A stretch of DNA of 64,000 nucleotides from NCBI GenBank assembly GCA_038087015.1, contig JASBNA010000003.1:2480001-2544000 (forward strand). The letters are read 5' to 3'. Shown here in pieces: positions 47,338-61,100 of this stretch; within the stretch, counting starts at the first letter, position 1, and each line of letters opens with the position of its first letter. The notes under the pieces are model-generated. The model worked only from the letters and a program-made list of their open reading frames with translations. It was not told the origin of the DNA and did no database searches. Origin of the DNA: Cerrena zonata. Taxonomy: Eukaryota > Basidiomycota > Agaricomycetes > Polyporales > Cerrenaceae. The position numbers were made by a program, and so were the translations under genes.

Positions 47338-48615
47338 CTATGAAGGGGGCGGGGGACCTTCTAGCTTGCCAGCTACACCAGCAGCTTCATCTCTGGCTTG
47401 ACCCAGTTGAGGATCGATCCCCGATTGAGACGAAGGTGGCGGGGGAGGATTCGTGGTCAGACTGGGATCTAGAGCCTGAGGCGGAGGGTTATTCGTTCCC
47501 GAGGAGCTCCCATTAGGGCTGAGAGTGACCTCCTTGGGGAGGAGGCGGGTGGTGGAGGCTGAGAGCCGTCTGGGACTATACCAGTACGGAAGGGAGAAGG
47601 TGCGACCAAACTTCGGGCAAAGCGAGAGCGAAAGTCGTTTGGTGCTTGGTTAGGATCGTGGACGAATGGATGGGGGACAGCGTGATCTGGTTGAAGAGCG
47701 TAGGATGCCGCTACGGCTGCTGCTGCAGCTACTGACGCAGGATCTGTGGACCCATCTGGAGGTTTGGGTGCATTGGGATGTGGATGATGACCAAACATAC
47801 GACGCTGAACAAAGATGCACTTATTAGTTACGAAGTACGCGGTCGAGATCAAGACGGACCTGTTGATCCCATTGGTCCCAAGCCTGCGCGATGATAGGCT
47901 CAAGCGAAGCCAACTCTTCGTTCGTCATATTCAAATTCCTCAAGAGATGCTGCTTCAATAACGGCGCGCAAGAGAAGGATAACAGGAGCGTCGACGCAAA
48001 AGTCTGTCCCCCGAGTGGCTGTTGATGAAAGGCAGGTTCATGACCCGGATGGCCATGAGGATGTGGATGCATATGTGGAGGAGGGATTTCATGGGCCATA
48101 ACATTCTGATACTGTCCATGATACTGCATGTCTTCGACATTATGCTGCGTCACGTCGTTTCCCATATCAATACCCAATTCGCGCAACTTCCTCTGCTTCA
48201 CTAACGCGCGATGTTTCCTCTGCCGTTCTCGTGCAGACGCACGCACACGTTCCTGTCTTGCAGCCTCCTCTGGAGAGAGACTACCCTCTTTCCCATTCCT
48301 CGGTGGGGCCGATTGTGGCTGAGGTTGCGGAGTGTGTGGCTGAGGAGGCAAGGAGGGAGGGGCAGAGACAGGGGCTTCGGGCGGGGGGTATCCTTGCTGA
48401 ATCTGTAAGATGGTATTGTGATTTTGCTGCTGCTGCTGTTGGTGCTGATGCTGTTGGTGTTGTTGTTGCTGACTCGCCACACGATCCCTCTCGCGTTTCC
48501 TCCGCTGTCTCTCAGCGGCTTTCTCTCGCTTCTGGCGTTGCTGAGGAGTCTCGTTCTCCCTGGACCGCTTCCTGGAAGAGGTGGAGGGAGTCATAGGGGC
48601 ACTTGAAAGATCCAT
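47338..48615 (-). CDS. Basic Gln/His/Pro-rich nuclear-type orphan
   Basis: Exon 1 (48615-47860) begins MDLSSAPMTPSTSSRKRSRE and has two basic helical blocks, QRQKREKAAERQRRKRERDR and ARERQRKHRALVKQRKLREL, separated by a poly-Gln/His stretch. The basic blocks resemble bZIP basic regions, but no leucine zipper follows. Exon 2 starts at 47804 with RRMFGHHPHPNAPKPPDGS. The open frame stops at 47469, yet another frame continues with DPQLGQARDEAAGVAGKLEG and ends PPPPS at 47338. One missing base in the gggg run at 47536-47539 would join them, so I extend the gene provisionally. Family not recognised; nuclear role inferred from composition. Confidence 0.6.
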
Positions 48616-48987
48616 GGACTCTCTGGCTAGTGCACGGAATAAATCTATTGGTATAATGTGAATATTATTGAAGTCGCCCTCGGTGAAGGACTTGTTACGG
48701 ACGGGTGACCGTAACGTTACCTGGGACGGTGAGGAATCCGAGCTCTTGCCAATATCGACTCCTTGTTAGAGGGTGTAGTGACAGTCGTGACCAAGGGGTG
48801 ACAATCCGGAAATCTGCCCTTTGTCACGCATCCTCTTTATACCCGCTTCCGTGGGAATCTCCTCGGACTCTGCCCGGGCAAACTTTAACAAACTCAAGAC
48901 TTGCGCTGAGCCTGTCAACGAGTATTCTATCTGGGTACAGATTGCGGATTCTTAGAGTAATACTTCTACATTGACATTGTTTGTAGT
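48616..48987. promoter_or_regulatory. Promoter of the basic orphan with palindromic element
   Basis: Gap between two minus-strand genes. It contains a perfect 10-bp palindrome gtaacgttac at 48711-48720, and an overlapping inverted pair gttacgg (48694-48700) and ccgtaac (48709-48715), about 80-100 bp upstream of the orphan's ATG. This is a plausible dimeric factor site, unproven. Confidence 0.4.
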
Positions 48988-51132
<2,145 letters not shown>

Positions 51133-51618
51133 ATGCCAACATTCCAATCTAATCCCATAAACACCAGTACAGTGCACCGCAAGCTACGGAAACACCCTGC
51201 TTGGTTTGGCATCCCTTTCTTGGCTATCATGATTGGTGCTTCCTACGGACTACAGACCTTTACCCAGACAAGGTTCGACTTGGCTGACCAGAAGGTCAAA
51301 CAGGTACGCCTTGTATCTCATTGGCGGTACGAAACGTGTTTGCTGAATGCGGTACGTCGTAGGTGAACAAGGAAGAGGAACTAGGACTCAAGAAGTCGAA
51401 GAGAAAGTTTGATATACGAGAGGAGTATTATGTGAGTTATGTCTGGTCGGCGGTCTTGCGGGAAGTGACTATAACTTATGGTGTTATGTGTATAGCGACT
51501 GAACACAGCAGTAGAAGAGGAATGGGAGAATAAACGTATCCCTCGTCCTGCCGGTCTACCAGAATGGGGTGTCCCACCAACAGAACCTCAACCCTCAAGC
51601 TCGAACTCCAAGGCTTGA
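51133..51618 (+). CDS. COX16: Cytochrome c oxidase assembly protein COX16
   Basis: Mitochondrial inner-membrane assembly factor for cytochrome c oxidase. Three exons (51133-51303, 51363-51431, 51496-51618) give 120 residues. The N-terminal half has the family pattern HPAWFGIPFLAIMIGASYGL followed by QTFTQTRFDLADQK, a single membrane helix. The rest is charged, with KKSKRKFDIREEYYRLNTAV and ENKRIPRPAGLPEWGVPP near the end, matching the conserved NKRIPRPxG block. Joins are in frame and the length is normal for the family. Confidence 0.9.
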
Positions 51619-51728
51619 GCATAAAGACTCAAGTCCATTCTGATCTTCCGAATGCTCAAGTCGAAACAAACTGCATTACGAGCTGCTAATATCTACAACT
51701 ACAATCACACTTCCTACCCAAGACAAGC

Positions 51729-53266
51729 TCAATGAAGGACCTTGCTCAACCTCTGGATAGAGTTCAGTAGGACATCTCCTTGTCGAACGACAGTCTCGTA
51801 TTGTGCGTTCTTGAGCGACGGGCGGTTGGTCTCGACGACGCCGTGTACTTTGTCGATTGTACAGTGGAGACGACCTGAGGCGATGAAGCGAGAGAGTTCG
51901 CTGATGTGACAAATGGGAGTGAAGGGAAGGGATGGAAGGGAAACGTCAGACTGGAGGGTAAAGAGGTCTGTTCGAGTAGTTGTACGTACTTGTCAATGAA
52001 ATCGACAGTGACACCGAACGAAAGTGCCAAACTATCGAGTGTGAGGCTGCGATACGATTCGAGAAGTTGGCTGTATGCGAGAATACGCATTTCTCGGACA
52101 TAGAAGCGTGTGTGAGGTGACAGAATTCGTGAAGGGAGAAGGTAATCTTGTTCAAGGGTTGCTGGAGGTTAAGAATATATAAGTGAACGTAAAGAGTAAA
52201 TTGGTTGACGAGCGTACCTAGTGCAACGAAGAACTTGTCGTAGTGCGAGTCATAGAGGCTTTTGATCAGGTCTGCAAGAATCGGTACTTCAGGGAGGACC
52301 TGGTTGACTTCAGGTGCGCTAATAAGCTATTTGTCTGTCTGTCAGTATCATACCACGTCCGCAATGCAATCTATTGAACATACCTTCTTTTTCAGATCTA
52401 CTCTGCTCAATGTCAAAACACCAGCAATAGTAGTAAGTACGACAAAGTCGTTATACGAGATAAGTTCAGTAGCGGTGAACGTCGATAGGGCATCAAGAAG
52501 CAATTCGCCACTACGTTTGAATTGTCGGATGGAGAGAAGGTGTAGACCGCGGTAGACTTTCAGTCTGTTTCTTCGGTCCCAATCGCCACCTTGGTCAATT
52601 AACCTAGATAAAATTAGCATGGTTCGGGGGAGCAAAAGTGAGCGATGTAGCCTACTCTTCTGCTTTGGCAAGATAGGTCGAGATGATGTCTTGGTCGCCG
52701 AAGAACAAACCAATTCGGATGAGGGTGAGGACGATGTCTATCCGTTGCCCCAATCCTGGAGTTTTCTCCAGAGCGACTTTCTGAGCTTCAACAGCTTTGT
52801 CCTAAGCAGGTGATAGAATTAAATGCGAGTCCTTGGGGTTTCATGAAACTGGCCAGGACATACCTTCTCGCCAATTCGAGTAAGGTAATTCGCCTTTGAA
52901 CGCAAAGCATCTGCGATGTCTGTTTCTCCCTCAGTTTCTTCCGCCTCCTTTAGCCTCTTATCGAGCTTCTCGAGCTCTTCTTCGTTCTGCTTCTCCATTG
53001 TCTGGACGAGAACATTATCAAGAGGGAGGGTGTTTGTGGAAGTAACAATTCGGTAGTAGGGTGTCATTTCTATCAATCATAATATGCGATGCATGAGTGG
53101 GGGTAGTTTTCGGGTGAGGTTTGTAGAGCGTACGGTCATCCTGAATACCCTTCAATAGCTCTTTCTTTGCATTTCCGTGCAGTCTTGTTAGAGTCGGAGT
53201 CGAGAGTACGAAATAATGCTGCGCTAGTTCGAGGTTGGGGATGGGGAGAACGATATCTTCAGACAT
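51729..53266 (-). CDS. RPN7: 26S proteasome lid subunit RPN7 (PSMD6)
   Basis: PCI-domain subunit of the proteasome lid. It starts [20 protein letters not shown] and continues with [20 protein letters not shown], a charged helix region ([20 protein letters not shown]), TPR-like repeats, [20 protein letters not shown], then the PCI core ([40 protein letters not shown]) and the winged helix with [20 protein letters not shown]. It ends [10 protein letters not shown]. Six to seven exons join in frame without breaks; about 390 residues, normal for the family. Divergent from RPN6 with a 279-bp shared promoter. Confidence 0.93.
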
Positions 53267-53545
53267 GGCGTATTTATTGCAATCTTCCGAGTTGTATGTA
53301 GCGTTATAAAAGCACCAAGAGGAAGGTGCGGTAATGGGAGTATAAATGTTCTGGTCTCGATTATTGAATTCATGTTATACTGCACTCGACGCGTCAGCTT
53401 TGCTTTCCCACGCCCATAAGACGCGTCACCTTCGCGCATGTCCTCGAGATGTTCACCAAGTCCGTCTGTTTCTGCTCCTATTCACCTGCTACCCCCTAAG
53501 ACTCTTGCAACACTCCCTTTACGAACCCGGTTTTGAATACACAGA
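53267..53545. promoter_or_regulatory. Bidirectional promoter of RPN7 and RPN6 with paired GACGCGTCA
   Basis: Between two outward-facing proteasome lid genes. The nonamer gacgcgtca occurs twice in the same orientation, at 53388-53396 and 53420-53428, 32 bp apart (about three helical turns). Ataaaag/tataaat stretches lie near 53316 and 53341. The yeast PACE element (GGTGGCAAA) is not seen. A role in co-regulating the two subunits is inferred. Confidence 0.55.
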
Positions 53546-55427
53546 ATGGCAACAGAAAAACGACCTGTTAAGGATATCCTCCAGGAGGCCGAGACGTTGT
53601 CTGCTACTGAGCCTCGCAAGGCTGCGACCTTGTACCAGGAGATATTGAGTGAGTATTGATATGTGGCAATTTCTCTGACTGAGATCATTAAATATCTTCT
53701 TGTGTAGCGTACTGCACAGATGATAGCGTCCGACAGAAAGAAGGGGATGATATCTTGAAATTCCAAGAGACTGCTATTGTAAAGCTCGGCGAGCTCTATC
53801 GTGATTTGAGGTACGCATATTCAATGGTGTACACATATACACATATTGACGATATGTTTTATGTACATACAGTGATGCCGAAGGCCTGTCTAAGGCCTTG
53901 GCTCTTTCCCGGACGTACATGTCCTACACCGCCAAAGCAAAAGCTGCCAAACTCAGTACGCCCTTCATTTACGTCTTTCGAAATATATGTTTAACAAACT
54001 CTATTACGTTTAGTCCGAACTCTTCTCAACTTCTTCAACTCCATTCCGGACAGCCATGATATCCAAATCACGGTACTACAGGATAACATCAAATGGGCTA
54101 AGGAAGAGAAACGGATATTCCTCAAGCACAGTTTGGAGACGAGACTTGTTGCCTTGTTAGTAACTTTGGACTCATTTTACCCTTCGAACGGTGATTGACT
54201 GCCTTTGGAACTTGCCAGGCAATTGGAAACGCAACAATACAAGTCTGCACTTACCCTCATCGATACCCTCCTCACAGAATTGAAGAGACTAGACGACAAG
54301 ATGATTTTGACAGAGGTTCATCTGTTGGAGAGTCGAGTATACAGAGGGATTGGCAACTTGGCCAAGGCCAAGGTACGCTTTCACACTGCTCCGTCCAAAA
54401 GTTCTGACCGGTTGACATGTCTTTTCAGGCTGCTCTGACATCTGCACGAACTGCTGCCTAACTCGATATACTGCCCACCACATCTCCAAGCTCAACTCGA
54501 CTTGCAGTCTGGCGTTCTACATGCAGAGGACAAGGATTACACTACTGCCTATTCCTACTTCTTTGAGACCTTCGAAAATCTCAGTGCCCAAGACGATCCG
54601 AATGCTTTGGGTGCTCTGAAATATATGCTTCTGTGCAAGATCATGTTGAACTTGGTACGTCCCCATGACACACCGCGAAAGTATTCGGTCATTGATGATA
54701 GGAATAGCCTGAAGATGTTACTTCGCTTTTATCGGTCAAGCTTGCGACAAAATATGCTCAGCTACGAGATGTCGAGAGTATGCGTGCTATTGCGAGGGCA
54801 CATCAGAATCGAAATCTTGCCGAGTTTGAGAAGGCTTTGAAGGATTACCAGACGGGTCAGTTCAGCCCCATTCCCTTTTTTATGTAACCGGGAAACGTTT
54901 ACTGAGACGACTGTGTTCCGTACCCAGAGCTCTCATCAGATCCTACCATCCGAACTCATCTTTCTGCGCTCTATGATACTTTGCTCGAACAGAACTTGCT
55001 TCGAATTGTCGAGCCATACTCCGTCGTCGAGGTGGAATATGTCGCTCAACAAGTGGGACAGGGCCGACAAGCTGTTGAATTGAAGTACGTTTCTATCCAC
55101 GGTACCTATCTAGATCCTGTCTTCTAATTTTCGATTACGTAGATTGTCGCAGATGATCTTGGACAAGGTGTTCCATGGTGTATTGGATCAAGGTCGAGGA
55201 TGTCTGATCGTCTTTGACAAATCCGAAGAAGACGTACGTATCTCTGCTTCGGCTTGTGTTAGCAAGCTAAATATGTTTTCGATATCTAGAACACGTACGG
55301 GGCTGCGATTCAGACGTTAGAACAAGTAGGCAATGTGGTGGATTCGCTGTATGCCAAGGTAGGTTGCTTTCTATGTCTTGTTAGGTTGCGTTTACTCATC
55401 ATATGGTAGACGGTGAAAATTGCGTAG
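53546..55427 (+). CDS. RPN6: 26S proteasome lid subunit RPN6 (PSMD11)
   Basis: PCI-domain lid subunit that clamps lid and core. It starts [20 protein letters not shown], followed by TPR-like helices ([60 protein letters not shown]), [34 protein letters not shown], and the PCI end ([57 protein letters not shown]). It ends SLYAKTVKIA. About ten exons. In the exon starting at AALTSART an extra T at about 54459 creates an in-frame TAA at 54459-54461. The downstream frame [17 protein letters not shown] is perfect. RPN6 is essential in yeast, so a sequencing error is far more likely than a null allele. Confidence 0.93.
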
Positions 55428-55924
55428 TGTTCCTGTAGTCAAGCGTCATGTTGTATCCATATTTTTTTCGCTATTCGCACTTTCTCGATCTCCGCCGGAT
55501 TGTTCGATGATCATCGTGTCCTTGCGCACTATCTGAGCCACGCACTCATTATTGGGATTTGAATACGGAGAACACTCCACACTCATGTAGAACGGTTCTT
55601 GAGAACCGATATGCTAGGTAGCCCAACTATTTCTGAGCACGACAGTATAAATGGTATACCCCCGAATGTTGGAACCTTTGACATCTGCACGAGAGGAAAC
55701 TGTATGTTGGACTTACCTTGCTGGAGGAGTCGAATGTTCATCCTTTTTTCCCGAAAATGTTACGTTGATTACTATTAGCTTACATCGCATCAAGATATGC
55801 TACACAAAAGGACAAAAGGATACTCGAATGAGGAGATCCCTGGGAACTGACGACAAATTACTGAGCTGCATTTACTCAGACCAAAGTCCCATAAGATGGG
55901 GAGCTTAGTTTAGAAAGGCTGGTT
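55428..55924. other. Intergenic between convergent genes
   Basis: 3' flanks of RPN6 and of the possible nuclease-fold orphan. The plus-strand open frame at 55651-55908 has no recognisable motif. Confidence 0.5.
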
Positions 55925-57259
55925 CTAATTGTCCTCTGTCTTCTCAAACCAGTCGTCATCTGTGAGAGACTCGACACAATGTTCAGCCTGCGTAAATGAA
56001 ATGATTCAAAATACTATGTTAGCTATGGGGTTATATATCAATGAACAAAATTCTCGTACCCAATATGCAAGGATGCCTACAATTATATTAACTGAGTCTT
56101 CATTCACCTTTTCCATATTGGTAGTAGGATGATGATCGTGGTGAACATCAAAATGCCTGGATGCGCTCCAGACTCCACCTCCACCTTTCTCATCCAGTGT
56201 CAAAATCAAGAAAATCCAACTCTTCCCGTTGGTGAGTGCTCCCCGGATGGTTGTATAACTGCTGGAGGGATCAGTGGTGATCAAAGAGGAGATAGATACA
56301 ACTAGACCCACCCCAAATGCAGGCCGCAGGCATGCATTTCCGCTACAGCTCGGCCAATATGGTGCCTCAGAAGGATAGAAGTGGTTTTTGCTTCTATCAC
56401 GCAAAGACCACGGATAGGGACTCCATGAGTGATCAATGTCTTGAGGTTATGCTCCAGTGTGGATGCACCTGAACGTCAGCAGAGCAGAGTTAGGAGAGAA
56501 TTATCATTAATATTCTAGGAGTAGTACCCACGTCTGTATTTCTTGTCAATAGTAAACACGAAGTAGTCAATAAGTCCGCCGCCGATAGAAGGAGGCGATT
56601 GCTGTAGCGGGTTCTGGGAGTGCGAATTGAACTCGAGATCGATCATCATCAAATTTGAACAATCTTCATTATAGGTGATAGCCAAGACTCGAAACAAAAA
56701 GCTCTCAATCCACAGACGGCCGCAGGTTGGAGACTAGAAGGCAGGTCATAAACAGATTGAAGCATAGATGTGGTGAATAAGAACAAACATCGGGTAAAAT
56801 GTGAGTTTCTAAGAGACCTCAACTTGTCGTAGAAGTTCTGGGCTGACATGAAATGCGTAGAACCCGCCTCATGTATTTGGGAGACTTTCTCTCTCAGTGT
56901 GGCTCGATCCTTGAGCTGTAAACCCCCAGGGAGCGGTCGGAGATTCATACTGTCAAGCAACTTGAAGTACAAGTCTTTCTCGTAGGTACTCGAGAAGTTA
57001 GCATTCTAGTATATCAGTGAGCATGAACATTTAACAAGCAAACAATGTACACCACAAAACATACCCTTACGGCACTCATTCTACGCTCCATCAGGAGAAT
57101 GAAGTCGTCGACCTTATCCAGCTGAGCTGGTGTGTCTTCATCCTCATCGCCCATTTCACGGTCGAGAACTGATTTCCAGTGTTTGATCGAGTAGTATGCA
57201 CGAGATAGTTCATCAGCATCAAGGCCAGTTGCTTTCTTGATCCCGCGTTTACTTTCCAT
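55925..57259 (-). CDS. Orphan basidiomycete protein, possible PD-(D/E)XK nuclease-like fold
   Basis: The first ATG gives MESKRGIKKATGLDADELSR and a charged helical region. Later blocks are KDLYFKLLDSMNLRPLPGGL, CGRLWIESFLFRVLAITYNE, SIGGGLIDYFVFTIDKKYRR, HGVPIRGLCVIEAKTTSILL, GRAVAEMHACG, TIRGALTNGKSWIFLILTLD and a tail WAEHCVESLTDDDWFEKTED. The order Asp (GLIDY), then Glu-x-Lys (IEAK), then a helix with conserved Glu fits a PD-(D/E)XK core, as in restriction-like enzymes and some Crinkler-type proteins. This fold call is inference. The join after FYDKLR needs one more base before the donor to keep frame, which may be another missing G. Other joins keep frame. Confidence 0.55.
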
Positions 57260-57884
57260 TAGTCTTCCTGGAAGAATGAGAATATTGATGTGGTTTCGAG
57301 TGTCGTTACGAAGCTTTAGCAGGTGCGGGTAGACACAATGGAGGTCAATACTTGCAGATGTTGCGGTTATATTGTACGTAGTAGGTGTTGCATAACAAAA
57401 CCTGGTCAAGAATGATCGTCACTGCCCTATTGGGAATTAGAGTTTCGCGATGATGGTGAGTCGATGCTATTTTAGGAAAGGGGTCTGCCAATTTGGGTTG
57501 TTGGAGATTGTTGATGCAGTGACAACTTCGACTGAGTCACCAAAGGTTGAAGGGTTGTTAACGGACTGGTGAGAATCAGTTAATCAAGAAAAACAGCGCG
57601 ACGATAGTCTCTCCCAGTGAGCGACGTGTCATAGATATGTCTTAAGGCACGCTCAAGTAGGAATTGTAGCATACACAAAGTATGTGCCACACCCGAACAT
57701 AGGTAGCGAGATCCACAACACCAGCAGGGTCCCCACGGATCCCATCCCGAGTTAGAACTTTAAAGAGAATTATATAGCATCCTAAATATAGAATACAAAA
57801 AGATGCGAAGACAAAACAGAGGCACAGGGAATAGAGTTAGATTATGTATTTTGGGCTCGGTCCGTCATGACAAACAAAACCTGC
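57260..57884. other. Region upstream of the nuclease-like orphan
   Basis: Contains the promoter of the orphan. Minus-strand text between 57570 and 57760 has protein-like stretches (DGIRGDPAGVVDLATYVRVW, then LQFLLERALRHIYDTSLTG) in different frames, which may be decayed coding sequence or missing upstream exons. Confidence 0.4.
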
Positions 57885-58134
57885 TACGAGGTAGCATCCA
57901 TAGGATCCGCCTCAGAAATGGCAGGGGAAGGTGCGATAATCGTGAACGTATATCCACTCTCATCAGGCTCCGAGGAATGGACATTGACCTAAAGGAAGAA
58001 AGGGCGGTGGTCAGAGAGGCAACCCTCTGACGATATGACGATGAACGTACGTAGTCGGCAGACTTGGGGATATCCAAAAATTGTGGTTTTTGGGTGGTAG
58101 TAGCGGTGGCAGTCTTAGCAACAGCTTCAGGCAT
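57885..58134 (-). CDS. 64-residue small protein, two exons
   Basis: Exon 1 reads MPEAVAKTATATTTQKPQFL then DIPKSADY. A canonical intron (gtacgt...tttag, about 62 nt) leads to exon 2 starting VNVHSSEPDESGYTFTIIAP and ending DPMDATS. No signal peptide, helix or C-terminal CaaX box, so it is not a mating pheromone precursor. A TATATAAGG element lies about 230 bp upstream (58363-58372, minus strand), possibly with a leader intron between. Function unknown. Support comes from a clean splice and a plausible promoter only. Confidence 0.5.
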
Positions 58135-61100
58135 ATTGGCAAGATGGTTGGTTGTGATGGGAGTGTGAATAAGGTTTAGGTAGAGGCTAGAATGCGTCTA
58201 AGATGAGAAGTAGTAAGATGCAAGAAAGCCTATTGGAAAATGTCATCAGTATACACAACAACGTCCACACATAATAAACAACAGATACTTACGAGAGCTA
58301 TGTAGAGCAGTGGTGGTGAGTGGGGATGAGAAGCAGACTTGGGGGAAAGAGGCTTGCTCCTTATATACCGGCACAGAAAGTTCAAACAAAGAAGCATCTG
58401 GCAAAAGAAGAGCCGAGATAAATTCAAGCGTATCACCTGGCATAATGGCCTGTCAAACGAGGTGAACTTTTAGGAGTGCAACGTTTGCCACTTCAAGCGT
58501 CTTAAGCGAGCACAAGACCTTTCTGTGAGAAGTATAAGATGACATACATACCAGTGGTCGAACCAAGGTCGAACGATGGATGGGTGTATCGGGCAGCAAG
58601 GTTCTAGAACACCGAGCGACGCAGTAGTGAGATCGTCCTCATGCATCATCGTATCATGGCCGGCAACTCACACTGAACGTCTGCGTATAGAGGAAGAATG
58701 AGTATTGACGTCATTGCTTCAACGTAAATGAGGTGTAAACGCTAAAACGTTTCCCGAGAAGTCAAATTCCCTTCAAAGCGTGAAGCGACAACTTGAACAA
58801 GAAGAATAAAGACACACACCACATGAATACCTCAAGTATATGATCACCCAAATGGAACAACATTCTTCGCGAGGGTGGCACAAGTTCAATATACAATACT
58901 ACCCGCCGTCGCTTTGGGGCATTGACCATAACAGTCCGCCAAGAGCCCGTCCTGGATTCGCTCCATCGGGGTGGTGTCGGTACCTTGATGTTTTGATCCA
59001 TGCGGTAAAGGTAAACTTAGAACTTCAGCTTCGACTTTGACCCGGCTAACCTTATATCATTGGAAAATGCGGGGTGCGATGTGAACGACTCGTTTGACCC
59101 AAGGACTTAGAGAGGACCTTACCACGGTAGGTGTATCGTAGTAGACAAATGCGAAGCGGGTCATAAATGACATCATCGATGTTATTGAATACTAACCAGT
59201 AGCTGGGTTCAGCTCGCACGGGGATGAGGCTGGATGGAGAAAGGCCGTCATAATGTTGACCAGAGGGGGGTGAAAATCGACAACGTCATGCCGAAGGTAT
59301 ATGCGAAGGTTAAGATGATGGTATTTCGTGAGAGGGATGATACATCCCGGAAGGAACAAGAGTACAGGTCACCAGGATAGATATGGTATATGATGTCCGA
59401 GGTTATAAACTCAATAGCACCATGGACCAGGTAGGTAGTCGTTACTATAAATTGTTATTGAATGGAATATAAGAAACACAAACCTAGCGACGGGTTGCGC
59501 AGAAACTAGCCAACGGCAACCATGGACAAACTGCGGGGATGTATCGGCACCAGGAAGTACTGATCCACGCAGTATAGTTAGAGCTGGAAGGTTTCAAACT
59601 TTGAATATTGAGTGTCCTATTGGAAATGAGGAGTACTTGTAGAGCAACCCTAGTACAAGGGACGAGTGTATGCCATGCTATAGAGACATCGATGACATCA
59701 TGACTCATTGTATGCGGTATGTAGCCACGTGTGGGACTGTTTGAGATGGATGATGAGAGTCGTTGGCGAGGTGAGGTCAGAAGTATGAACGTCATAGCAG
59801 TAGCATACGTAGGTCGATGTAGGATGTCCGATGGGAGCCATGAGGGTACAACGAATACGAGAACGGATCGGAATGCAAGTTCAGGAATACCAAAAATGCA
59901 TGATGCATATATGATGTCTAAAGCCGTAGGTGGCCGAGGCCGAATAACACCGTAGTAGAGTCGGACAAGTCATATTCGTCAAGAATCGGGCGATATCGTT
60001 AAGATCCAAATATAACACCTATACGAACTCCATCAAGACATCCTGCGCAGGAAATAGAACTGAATCGCATATTCAAAGATATAACGGAATTGAGGCATAA
60101 TTCGGGCAAGCCTGTAAGCAGATATGAGTGGTACATCCCAAACGATCTTGGTTCGCCGTACAAGCAGCCGAACTTGAGTTCGTTCTAAACAGAGTTTAGT
60201 CCAAGATGGATTTCTTGATTCTTGATATCATTATGTTCCCATGGACGCCGTCTAGACCCTTGCAGTATATCTTGGGTTCCAGCCCCCCTGTACAACATAT
60301 GGACAAGTCGAGAACCAGGGAGGACCTAGCCAATGATAAAAAAGCACCAGACTCCAGAGTCTTGATTAGTGAATTGTGCACGGTGGAAATACCATCAACG
60401 ATTTGGGATCGTTCGTTAATGGTTGATGAGTCCAGACACTATGAACCCGGTTGGGGATGAGAATAGATACTGATAGGGATAGACCAAGAATAGACTGAGG
60501 GGATGTGGACACATGATAAAGTGAAGCCGGCGTTCGATCGTATTTTTGATAACGTTGGCGAGATTACGTCCGAGCACTACGGAAACATATTATTATCTTC
60601 GGAACTAAGTTTCGAGACGAACCGGTGAGGGGACGAGAATGGAGGGATATGCAGGACCTTACGAACCATCTAAGACGATTTGAGCTCCGAGGGAAATCTT
60701 GTACAGGTCCAATTCACCAAGGACAGACAGCATCCTAATACAGAAGCTCGTGAAAACATGGCATTCCCCGCGTCAAGATAAAACTGATGGGTAATGAAGC
60801 CAACGGAATCAAGAGGGAATCGCCCAGAAATCACGAGGTTTATCTCAAAGCAGTGCCAAGTCTCCAGATCTCCCGGACACCATCCTAGATACCACAAGCC
60901 AAGAGGTCAACGTATCCAAACCCCAGAGTTCTAGAGCGCAAAGTGTAACTGTCCACGCCCGTCCACAAAGTCCACACGTCAACAAACGAACCAGACTGGT
61001 CGGACTGTGCAAAGTACTAGACTTCGGTCTATACCCACCCTTATACTTGTATTGCTGTGCATTTGAACAGGTATGCGCAATGCGCAGAAGCTCGGGCCCG

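Noticed and set aside
57711..57765. Stretch resembling part of a 5S rRNA (atccac ... ggatcccatcccga)
   Set aside because: Only about half the length shows resemblance, it looks more like plant or bacterial 5S than fungal, the rest of the molecule is missing, and the minus strand reads as protein-like text.
57885..58134. Mating pheromone precursor
   Set aside because: The encoded peptide ends DATS and has no C-terminal Cys-aliphatic-aliphatic-X box, and no pheromone receptor gene is nearby.
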